This document shows positions 1 to 5,033 of a DNA stretch of 5,095 bases, piece after piece. Position 1 is the stretch's first letter. The number at the start of each line of letters is the position of its first letter. The stretch comes from JALHVH01 sp964585685 (GTDB lineage: Bacteria > Acidobacteriota > Aminicenantia > Aminicenantales > Saccharicenantaceae), in assembly GCA_964585685.1 (NCBI GenBank), contig CAZPEP010000050.1, positions 1-5,095 on the forward strand, given 5' to 3'. A program made the translations under genes and the position numbers. The notes beneath the pieces are model-generated. The model had not been told where the DNA came from and ran no database searches. It was given only the letters and a program-made list of their open reading frames with translations.

Positions 1-1
1 C

Positions 2-496
2 GAAGCCGTCGCGGCCCTGCTGGAAGCCAGGGACCGCATGCGGAGCATGGGCGTGCTCTACGACAAGCTGTATCGCTCCGAGAACCTGCGGGAAATGTCG
101 ATCAAGGACTACCTTCCGCCCCTGGTCGACGAGATCGTCGGTGTGTTCCCCAACTGGGGCATGGTGAAGATCGATAAAAGGATCGATGACATCGTGCTGG
201 GCGTGAAAGCGTTAGCTCCCTTGGGGATCATCGTGAACGAACTCATCACGAACGCCATGAAACACGCCTTCGCCGGCAGGGAAGACGGATCGATATCCAT
301 ATCCGCCTCCGCTAAGGGCGATCGCATGACTCTCATCATCGAGGACAACGGGAACGGGCTCCCGGAATCGGTCGACATCGCGAACTCCGGCGGGTTCGGA
401 CTACAGCTCGTGAACATGCTGACGGCTCAGATCGACGGGACCATCCGGATCGAACGGCGGAAGGGGGCGCGGTTCGTCCTGGAATTCAACGCGTGA
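2..496 (+). CDS. Sensor histidine kinase, C-terminal part (HisKA_2-type dimerisation region + HATPase), 5' end outside window
   Basis: The reading frame is open from the left edge to a TGA at 494-496, giving 164 visible residues. The first ~45 residues resemble the second half of a HisKA_2 dimerisation/phospho-acceptor region (ARDRMRSMGVLYDKLYRSEN). The phosphorylated histidine itself would lie upstream of the window. A GHKL ATPase domain follows: N box LGIIVNELITNAMKHAF (residues ~74-90), G1 box EDNGNG (~114-119), G2 box GGFGLQLV (~130-137), and the closing strand GARFVLEF. In this family the domain binds ATP and phosphorylates the conserved His, then a response regulator. N-terminal sensor domains, partner regulator and signal cannot be seen. 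The ATG at 38 is internal to the conserved region and is not the start. The gene converges on the Smr gene, with the palindromic element 14 nt past its stop. Confidence 0.9.
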   Translation, partial: EAVAALLEARDRMRSMGVLYDKLYRSENLREMSIKDYLPPLVDEIVGVFPNWGMVKIDKRIDDIVLGVKALAPLGIIVNELITNAMKHAFAGREDGSISISASAKGDRMTLIIEDNGNGLPESVDIANSGGFGLQLVNMLTAQIDGTIRIERRKGARFVLEFNA

Positions 497-510
497 GGCC
501 GCCCCGAATA

Positions 511-600
511 GGGGGACACAATACCAATTTCCCAATTTGATATTTTCCCCCCGGAAAAACGCCTCCCACAATAAATTCGGAAGTTGGTATTGTGTCCCCC
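511..600. repeat. 90-bp palindromic element with 28-bp imperfect inverted arms (copies A and B)
   Basis: Arms 511-538 and 573-600 are inverted copies matching at 26 of 28 positions. The outer core is ggggacacaataccaattt. They flank a 34-nt centre that contains a second, perfect small hairpin: ttttcc 543-548 pairs with ggaaaa 553-558 around cccc. Transcripts of either strand should fold into a long cruciform-like hairpin. The element fills the gap between two convergent genes, 14 nt after the kinase stop and 2 nt after the Smr stop, so it may act as a bidirectional transcription end or mRNA stabiliser. The structure resembles REP/BIME or MITE elements mobilised by Y1-type (RAYT) transposases. 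No transposase gene is present here, so that link is inference. Confidence 0.85.
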
Positions 601-602
601 AA

Positions 603-884
603 CTAAGGCTTGAGCCGGACGATCGTCGCGCCCCAGCTTCCCTCGTCGAAGCCGGCCGTTTCGAAGGACACGACCTCGGGCAACTTACTGAGAATCGAGC
701 GAACCGTGCGCGCCAGCGTCCCGGTCCCCTTCCCGTGGATTATCCGGACCCTTAAAATGCCCTTAGCAGCGCACTCCTTGAGGTATTCGGGCACAAGATC
801 CTTGACGTCCGACGGCTTGAAGGTATGCAGGTCCAGGGTCCCATCTATGGGAATTTCGACCGCGCCGTCGTCCTCTTTTTTCAA
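603..884 (-). CDS. Stand-alone Smr-domain protein (Smr/MutS2 C-terminal-like), 93 aa
   Basis: The protein is essentially one Smr domain. Visible signatures are LDLHTF (residues 17-22), the glycine loop IIHGKGTGTL (48-57) and the closing GSWGATIV (82-89). Smr domains bind nucleic acid and many cut DNA or RNA; they occur at the C-terminus of MutS2 and as small single-domain proteins like this one, whose cellular role is mostly unknown. I chose the TTG at 884-882 because its first two bases lie in the upstream TGA (TTGA, a 4-base overlap typical of translational coupling) and because the Smr homology begins about 10 residues later. The frame is open much further upstream, to about 1226, and contains ATGs at 986 and 977, but that extension overlaps the upstream gene and is Arg/Gly/Pro-rich shadow-like sequence. 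The TAG stop lies 2 nt from the palindromic element. Confidence 0.85.
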   Translation of the reverse strand: MKKEDDGAVEIPIDGTLDLHTFKPSDVKDLVPEYLKECAAKGILRVRIIHGKGTGTLARTVRSILSKLPEVVSFETAGFDEGSWGATIVRLKP

Positions 885-1210
885 GCCTCTTCGACGACCT
901 TCCAGCCCAACTCGTCGGCCAGGGCGTAGGCCGGCTCCCTGAGGTCGCCATAGAAGGTGACCCGGTGCCAGCCCCATATATCCCATATCGTAAAGAGTTT
1001 CTCGATATCGCCGACGGGCTCCGCCACGAGCTTGGTCCGGCAGGCTCGGTCGTCCGGGTCGTTGTCGACGGCCTTCGCCCGGTGGAGGAGAATCTGGTGG
1101 CGGTCTTCCGAGACCTCGACCGTCGTCGTCGTATGGCCCACGGGAAGAGATGACGTTGATCTTAAAAGCGGAAACTTCGAGTTCCAGCCGCGCCGAACGT
1201 TTTCTGTCAT
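881..1210 (-). CDS. Hypothetical Trp-rich small protein, 109 aa, upstream partner of the Smr gene
   Basis: I do not recognise the family. Residues ~31-109 look like a real folded soluble protein: a charged strand VEVSEDRHQILLHRAKAV, an acidic turn DNDPDD, then an aromatic segment IWDIWGWHRVTFYGDL (Trp 76, 79 and 81) and ALADELGWKVVEEA at the C-terminus. There is no signal peptide or membrane segment. Its TGA overlaps the TTG start of the Smr gene, so the two are probably co-transcribed and translationally coupled. The ATG at 1210 has only a weak GGGG-type ribosome-binding site. Odd point: codons ~12-30 include TTA, AGA, TCA, TCA and TCT, unlike the rest of this GC-rich gene, while the -1 frame over the same bases reads more like protein (LELEVSAFKINVISSRG). 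The N-terminus may therefore be frameshifted or the start may be wrong. The C-terminal two thirds is the reliable part. Confidence 0.6.
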   Translation of the reverse strand: MTENVRRGWNSKFPLLRSTSSLPVGHTTTTVEVSEDRHQILLHRAKAVDNDPDDRACRTKLVAEPVGDIEKLFTIWDIWGWHRVTFYGDLREPAYALADELGWKVVEEA

Positions 1211-1238
1211 CTTCGCCCCGAATAATTAATTGGACTCA

Positions 1239-1268
1239 AGCATAACAAACACGGAATTCATAAATCAA
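1239..1268 (-). promoter_or_regulatory. Possible sigma-70-like promoter for the hypothetical/Smr gene pair
   Basis: On the minus strand TTGATT (1268-1263) is followed after 18 nt by TATGCT (1244-1239), each box matching consensus at 4 of 6 positions. Transcription would start near 1232, about 22 nt before the ATG at 1210. The surrounding DNA (1211-1270) is clearly more AT-rich than the flanking genes, as expected for a promoter. The match is modest and untested. Confidence 0.35.
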
Positions 1269-1342
1269 TGAAAAGCTTCCATCGTCCCATGCTTCATCTC
1301 GTAGCGCCATTTCCAGATGGCGTAGAAGACTCCGCCGCTCAT
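1265..1342 (-). CDS. Doubtful 25-codon ORF in the gap between the M20 and hypothetical genes
   Basis: ATG at 1342-1340 to TGA at 1267-1265 encodes a peptide starting MSGGVFYAIWKWRYEM and ending MEAFH. It is rich in aromatic and charged residues and the codons look ordinary. The same frame stays open back to a stop near 1520, overlapping the end of the M20 gene, but that upstream part does not look like protein. There is only a weak possible ribosome-binding site (GGGCAG). It could be a small protein, the worn 3' end of a lost gene, or chance. The overlapping inverted repeat cgccat/atggcg (1305-1310 / 1317-1322) lacks a following T run and is not a convincing terminator. Confidence 0.15.
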   Translation of the reverse strand: MSGGVFYAIWKWRYEMKHGTMEAFH

Positions 1343-1377
1343 CGGGCGCTGCCCAATAAGATGATCCGCAGTGCGGG

Positions 1378-2820
1378 TCAATGCTTCGACACGGGTGGAG
1401 GCCCGTCGGGAACAAACGGTTTGTAGACCACTCCCTTCGTCTTCTCCCTGAACTCGGCCTGAATGGCTTGGAGGAGTTTCGGGTCCTCGACGAGGTCCAC
1501 CGCCATCGCCGCTAGTGCCTTAGTCGCATAGACAAGCCCTTTATGGCCGATCGATGTACCGCCGCAGGCGACCACGGGCCAGGCGTGCCAGGGAGTATCC
1601 TTTGGCACAGTCGTGGCGTTCATGCTCAGCGTGGGAACGATCCAACTGACGTCGCCGACATCCGTCGAGCCGCCGTCGGGATCCGCCTTCGGCGCCGCCC
1701 ACGGCTTGACCGCGCCGTCGAGGCCCTTGGGATCCACGCCCGTCGCGCGCTGGATCTCTTTGGCGAATTCCTGTTCCTCCGGCGTGAACGGGATCGGGCC
1801 GAGCCACACGAGGTTCGCGAACATCGCTTTTTCCCCGGTCAGGTTGACGAGGGTCTCCCAATTTCCACCCTCCACCGTGAACTTTGATTCGACCTCGGCC
1901 ATCATGGCCGCGCCCTCGGCGATTCGGCGCGCGCGGCCGAGCAGGTGCTCGACCCCGGCGCCTTTCGAATCGCGAAGCCAGCACCAGAGCCTGGAGTAGG
2001 CCGGCACCACGTTCGGCACGTCGCCACCGTTCAAAATCGTGTAGTGCATGCGGACGGTGGGCTTGACGAATTCGCGCATGCGGTTCAGGCCCGTGGTGAA
2101 GAACTCAAGAGCGGCCACCGCGCTGCGCCCGTTCCAGGGGTCGCCTGCTGCGTGTGCGGTCTTGCCACTGAACTCGACGATGAATTCGACGAGCGCCTGC
2201 GAGCCGTCGACTGAGACCTGCGTCTTCTCATCGGGGTGCCAGGTCAGACAGACGTCGAGGTCGTTGAACAGCCCGTCTCGTGTCATGTACACCTTGCCGC
2301 CCACCGCTTCCTCGGCGGGCGTGCCGTAGAAACGGATCGTGCCCTTGAGCTTTCCCGCGGCCATCAGGTCTTTAATGGCCACGGCGGCCCCGACGGCGGC
2401 CGCGCCCAGCAGGTTGTGCCCACAGCCTTGGCCGGGAGCGCCAGCCTGCAGGGCTTCCTGTCCGGACTGGGCCTTCTGCGACAGACCCGGCAGGGCGTCG
2501 TATTCGCCGAGGACGCCGATGATCGGCCGACCTTGGCCGTAGCTCGCGACGAACGCGGTCGGCATTCCCGCGACACCGCGCTCGACCGTGAAGCCTTGCT
2601 GTTCGGCATAGTCCGCGAGCGCCTTAGACGATTGGGTTTCGAGCAGGGCGGTTTCGGCGAAGCCCCAGATCCGATCGCTGAGATCGATGATTTCGGCCTT
2701 GTGCCTTTCGATGAAGGCAACAGCTTCTTCCTTCTTCTTGACGGAGGCACCGGCCGCCAGTTGCGAAATGATCAACAGTACGGCGAGCAGGACCGCGGCG
2801 CCCGGAAGACGTGTTTTCAT
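1378..2820 (-). CDS. Exported M20D-family metallo-amidohydrolase (AbgB-like), 480 aa
   Basis: This is a zinc-dependent amidohydrolase of the AbgB (p-aminobenzoyl-glutamate hydrolase) branch of M20D, which cleaves amide bonds of N-acyl amino acids or small peptides; the substrate here is unknown. Motifs in order (numbered from Met at 2820): GEYDALPG 105-112, GCGHN 132-136 (metal ligands Cys133, His135), PAEE 168-171 (catalytic Glu170, ligand Glu171), His195 in WHPDE, the dimerisation-lid segment FSGKTAHAAGDPWNGRSA 217-234, NVVPAYSRLWCWLR, DVGDVSW 387-393, and GTSIGHKG with His426. All expected ligands are present and the length is normal for this branch. Residues 2-25 form a signal peptide (Lys2, Arg4, hydrophobic core, AGA|S cleavage), so it acts outside the cytoplasm, unlike typical AbgB. 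The ATG at 2820 is preferred because AGAGAGG (2833-2827) sits 6 nt upstream; the ATG at 2826 directly abuts that site. The gene is monocistronic with its own strong promoter. Confidence 0.9.
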   Translation of the reverse strand: MKTRLPGAAVLLAVLLIISQLAAGASVKKKEEAVAFIERHKAEIIDLSDRIWGFAETALLETQSSKALADYAEQQGFTVERGVAGMPTAFVASYGQGRPIIGVLGEYDALPGLSQKAQSGQEALQAGAPGQGCGHNLLGAAAVGAAVAIKDLMAAGKLKGTIRFYGTPAEEAVGGKVYMTRDGLFNDLDVCLTWHPDEKTQVSVDGSQALVEFIVEFSGKTAHAAGDPWNGRSAVAALEFFTTGLNRMREFVKPTVRMHYTILNGGDVPNVVPAYSRLWCWLRDSKGAGVEHLLGRARRIAEGAAMMAEVESKFTVEGGNWETLVNLTGEKAMFANLVWLGPIPFTPEEQEFAKEIQRATGVDPKGLDGAVKPWAAPKADPDGGSTDVGDVSWIVPTLSMNATTVPKDTPWHAWPVVACGGTSIGHKGLVYATKALAAMAVDLVEDPKLLQAIQAEFREKTKGVVYKPFVPDGPPPVSKH

Positions 2821-2826
2821 GAGCAT

Positions 2827-2833
2827 CCTCTCT
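2827..2833 (-). promoter_or_regulatory. Shine-Dalgarno site deciding the start of the M20D gene
   Basis: AGAGAGG on the minus strand lies 6 nt before the ATG at 2820 and 0 nt before the ATG at 2826. The spacing supports the downstream ATG as the true start. Confidence 0.6.
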
Positions 2834-2864
2834 TTCGTCTCAGGCCGGAATTCGAAGAGAAGAA

Positions 2865-2893
2865 ACTATATAGTCCGCTCGGACGGCTGTCAA
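2865..2893 (-). promoter_or_regulatory. Near-consensus sigma-70 promoter of the M20D gene with a palindromic spacer
   Basis: On the minus strand a perfect TTGACA (2893-2888) is followed after exactly 17 nt by TATAGT (2870-2865), 5 of 6 to TATAAT. Transcription would begin near 2858, giving a leader of about 37 nt that contains the Shine-Dalgarno site. The spacer holds an inverted repeat gtccg-ct-cggac (2873-2884) centred between the two boxes, a position where a bound repressor would block RNA polymerase. The promoter is strongly supported by sequence; the operator is conjecture. Confidence 0.7.
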
Positions 2894-2950
2894 GAAGACC
2901 TGTCCTCTTCCATGCGTGAGCATACTTGATACGCTGATCCGGTAGAGCAC

Positions 2951-2956
2951 AGGAGG
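2951..2956 (+). promoter_or_regulatory. Strong Shine-Dalgarno site of the truncated gene at 2963
   Basis: AGGAGG is placed 6 nt before a GTG at 2963, which is ideal strength and spacing. It is the main evidence that a real gene starts here on the plus strand. Confidence 0.6.
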
Positions 2957-2962
2957 ATCGCC

Positions 2963-3081
2963 GTGATAAGGACGCGTTCGATGCTTTTAGCGGCTATGGG
3001 ATTCCTGATCCCTATGCCGGCTGCGTTCGGCATCGGCTCCACGCCTGCCTCGCAATTGCACTCGGACACCCACGACCGACG
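2963..3081 (+). pseudogene. 5' remnant of a gene for an exported protein, cut off at a repeat arm
   Basis: A GTG start with an ideal AGGAGG opens a frame whose first residues read as a signal peptide: MIRTRSMLLAAMGFLIPMPA, with Arg3 and Arg5, a hydrophobic core and a likely cleavage around AAFG. About 15 further residues (SQLHSDTHDRR) follow before the frame enters the repeat arm at 3082 and then runs antisense through the PEP carboxykinase gene to a stop at 3685. That downstream part is Asp/Glu/Val/Arg-rich, as expected for an antisense shadow, so I take the original gene to have lost its 3' part at the repeat. What the full protein was cannot be told. Alternatively the frame could be expressed as a 240-residue overlapping product, which I think unlikely. 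It diverges from the M20D gene, sharing the 2821-2962 gap; no clear promoter of its own is visible. Confidence 0.5.
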
Positions 3082-3107
3082 AATTTGGAAATTGGTATTG
3101 TGTCCCC
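3082..3107 (-). repeat. Solitary repeat arm (copy C)
   Basis: This arm has the same core as arms A and B: read on the minus strand it starts ggggacacaataccaattt, identical to arm A for those 19 bases. It has the orientation of right arm B. No full left partner is found; only a 6-base ggacac (3064-3069) upstream could pair with its end (3100-3105). It lies 14 nt beyond the stop of pckG and at the break of the truncated gene. Confidence 0.8.
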
Positions 3108-3121
3108 GTTTTGCGCCCCGG

Positions 3122-4903
3122 TCAGGCGCTCGCCCGCCGGATGCCCGAGGCAAGGTCGTCGTACTGGCGGCGAATTTCGTGGGGGACGTGGCGGCCAAAC
3201 TTATCGAGGAAGACCTTGATGTCGTCGAGCTCCGGTCCCCACTCCTCCGGCTTGAATTCGAAGAGCTTCTTGAGGTTCGCGGGAGGCACGTTCAAGCCGT
3301 AGGTCTCGATATCCTCGACCTTTGGGACAAGTCCGATGGGCGTTTGTTTGGCGCCGACCTTTCCGTGGACGCGGTCGAGGATCCACTTGATGACGCGGAT
3401 GTTCTCGCCGAATCCCGGCCACATGAACTTTCCGTTCTCGTCGACGCGGAAGGCGTTCATCGAGTAGATCTTCGGGGGGCGGCTGATGAGCTTCCCCATG
3501 TTGGCCCAGTGGCGGAAGTAGTCGCCCATGTTGTAGCCGCAGAAGGGCAGCATGGCGAACGGGTCGCGGCGCAGGACGCCGACCTTGCCGGCGGCGGCTG
3601 CCGTCGTCTCCGAACCCATCCGGGCCCCGAAGAAGACGCCGTGGTCCCAGTCGAAGGCCTCGGTCACGAGCGGGATGAGCTGTGAGCGGCGCCCTCCCAG
3701 GATGATGGCCGAGATCGGGACGCCCTGGGGATTGTCGAACTCCTTCGAGAGCGTCGGGCAGTTGTAGAGAGAGACCGTGAACCGCGAGTTCGCCTGGGCG
3801 GCCTTCGTCCCGAGGGACGGGTTCCAGGGATTACCCTGCCAATCGAGGACGTGCTCAGGGACCGGGCCGTCAAGGCCCTCCCACCAGGGGTTGTTCGCGT
3901 CGGTATCGAGGGCGACGTTCGTGAAGAGCGTCGGGTAATAATTCGAGGCCTTGAGGGTCCGGACCATGTTCGGGTTGGACTTCATCGACGTTCCGGGGGC
4001 GACGCCGAAGAAGCCCGCCTCGGCGTTGATGGCATAGAGGCGGCCGTCGGGGCCGATGTTGAGCCAGGCGATGTCGTCGCCGATCGTCGTGATCTTGTAC
4101 TCGGGGAGCGCGGACTCGAGCATGGCCAGGTTGGTCTTGCCGCAGGCCGAGGGCATGGCCGCCGTGATATAGGTAACCTTGCCGTGGATGTCCTCGATGC
4201 CCATGATGACCATGTGCTCGGCAAGCCAGCCCTGTTTCAGGCCCAGGTAGGAGGCGATGCGGAGGGCGATGCACTTTTTGCCGAGGAGGGCGTTCCCGCC
4301 GTATCCGGAGCCGATGCTCCAGACGAGGCCTTCTTCCGGGAAGTGCATGATGTAGCGCTTCGCGGGGTCAAAGTCGCCTACGGAGTGGACGCCCTTGACG
4401 AAGGCCTCGCGGCTCCCGATCTTGTCGAGGACGTGGCGGCCCATCCGGGTCATGATGCGCATGCTCACGGCGACGTAGGAAACGTCGGTGACCTGAACGC
4501 AGGCCCGGGCATAGGGCGATTCGGGATGGCCCATCATGTAAGGCAGGACGTACATCGTCTTGCCGCGCATGGCGCCCCGGGAGAGCGTCGTCATCAGCTC
4601 CTTGGCTTCCTTGGGAGATTTCCAGTTGTTGTTGGGGCCGGCCGCGTCCTTTTCGGACGGGCAGACGAAGGTCAGCTGTTCTGTCCGGGCGACGTCGGTC
4701 GGGTGGGAGCGGTGGAGGTAGGCCTTGGGCCAGGCGGCGTGATTGAGCTCGCGGAAAATATCGTGCTTCCCGATATGCTCTTCGCTCATCCCCATCTCGA
4801 TGAGCCGGCGGGCCTCGCCCTCGGAGCCGTCGCACCAGTAGACGTTTCGAGTCTCGAAGAGCCGGGCCTGTTCCTCGACCCATTTCTCGACAGGTGTCGC
4901 CAT
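3122..4903 (-). CDS. pckG: Phosphoenolpyruvate carboxykinase (GTP), 593 aa
   Basis: This cytosolic enzyme converts oxaloacetate + GTP to phosphoenolpyruvate + GDP + CO2, the entry step of gluconeogenesis, and can run in reverse. The whole chain matches the GTP-dependent family and its usual length of about 590-620. Visible key parts: VEKWVEEQ and WCDGSEGE at the N-terminus; Arg73 in DVARTE (PEP binding); LLGKK with Lys210, EHM with His230 and GDDIAW with Asp277 (Mn ligands); the P-loop AMPSACGKTN 249-258 with the active-site Cys254; NSRF Arg374 and GGRR Arg405; the mobile lid near 433-443; and Phe485, Phe493 and Phe498, equivalent to the guanine-clamping phenylalanines. Their spacing agrees with the well-studied animal enzyme, so it should be active. 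The ATG at 4903 fits the normal N-terminus, but no Shine-Dalgarno precedes it. The gene is divergent from dus and convergent with the truncated gene. Confidence 0.97.
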   Translation of the reverse strand: MATPVEKWVEEQARLFETRNVYWCDGSEGEARRLIEMGMSEEHIGKHDIFRELNHAAWPKAYLHRSHPTDVARTEQLTFVCPSEKDAAGPNNNWKSPKEAKELMTTLSRGAMRGKTMYVLPYMMGHPESPYARACVQVTDVSYVAVSMRIMTRMGRHVLDKIGSREAFVKGVHSVGDFDPAKRYIMHFPEEGLVWSIGSGYGGNALLGKKCIALRIASYLGLKQGWLAEHMVIMGIEDIHGKVTYITAAMPSACGKTNLAMLESALPEYKITTIGDDIAWLNIGPDGRLYAINAEAGFFGVAPGTSMKSNPNMVRTLKASNYYPTLFTNVALDTDANNPWWEGLDGPVPEHVLDWQGNPWNPSLGTKAAQANSRFTVSLYNCPTLSKEFDNPQGVPISAIILGGRRSQLIPLVTEAFDWDHGVFFGARMGSETTAAAAGKVGVLRRDPFAMLPFCGYNMGDYFRHWANMGKLISRPPKIYSMNAFRVDENGKFMWPGFGENIRVIKWILDRVHGKVGAKQTPIGLVPKVEDIETYGLNVPPANLKKLFEFKPEEWGPELDDIKVFLDKFGRHVPHEIRRQYDDLASGIRRASA

Positions 4904-4932
4904 GAGGGTAAAGAAATAACACAGGCCCCCTG

Positions 4933-4944
4933 AAATTGCAATTT
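4933..4944. promoter_or_regulatory. 12-bp perfect palindrome upstream of pckG, possible operator
   Basis: AAATTGCAATTT is a perfect dyad 30 nt before the pckG start, inside the divergent pckG/dus gap. It overlaps TTGCAA, a weak -35 candidate for pckG; 17 nt further on, TATTTC (4918-4913) is a poor -10. If that promoter is used the transcript would start only a few bases before the ATG, which would agree with the lack of a Shine-Dalgarno. Operator and promoter roles are both inferred from position and symmetry only. Confidence 0.35.
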
Positions 4945-4946
4945 TC

Positions 4947-5033
4947 GGGACATGATACCCGTTTCCGAAATGGGATAATTCACGTATAATCCGGGGGAGA
5001 TTTTGGAGTTTCGGAAATTGGTATTGCGTTCCC
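4947..5033. repeat. Decayed palindromic element (arms E and D) in the pckG/dus gap
   Basis: Left arm E (from 4947, gggacatgataccc then tttccgaaa) and right arm D (5008-5033, containing ggaaattggtattg) are degenerate versions of the 511-600 element, with the same arm order and nearly the same overall length (87 against 90 nt). The two arms match each other at 18 of 24 positions. Arm D keeps a 14-base exact core shared with copy C. The centre carries a TATAAT box, and arm D covers the start codon region of dus. Confidence 0.65.
4985..4990 (+). promoter_or_regulatory. -10 box (TATAAT) of the probable dus promoter
   Basis: A perfect TATAAT lies in the centre of the decayed palindromic element, 33 nt before the preferred TTG start of dus. 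Bases at the -35 position (around 4962-4968) match poorly, so an activator or another promoter may be needed. Transcription would begin near 4997, leaving a short leader containing GGAG at 5005-5008. Confidence 0.45.

Noticed and set aside
885..986. A longer Smr protein starting at the ATG at 986
   Set aside because: The extra residues (GLRPGRRVGLEGRRRG) overlap the upstream gene in a shadow-like frame, and Smr homology begins only after the TTG at 884.
1305..1322. Hairpin cgccat/atggcg as a terminator for the M20D gene
   Set aside because: It has only a 6-bp stem and no T run on either strand, so it is not a convincing intrinsic terminator.
2236..2919. A 227-codon plus-strand open frame opposite the M20D gene
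   Set aside because: It is antisense to a gene with all family motifs, has shadow-like composition, and runs through the M20D promoter and signal-peptide region.
3108..3685. Downstream continuation of the 2963 frame to make a 240-residue protein
   Set aside because: The frame passes through a repeat arm and is then entirely antisense to the pckG 3' end, with shadow-like composition. Only the part before the repeat looks like an authentic gene start.
3851..4933. A 360-codon plus-strand open frame opposite pckG
   Set aside because: It lies antisense to a fully convincing pckG. Its product is a low-complexity mix of Asp, Glu, Val, Gly, Arg and His with no recognisable domain, which is typical of the opposite strand of a GC-rich gene.
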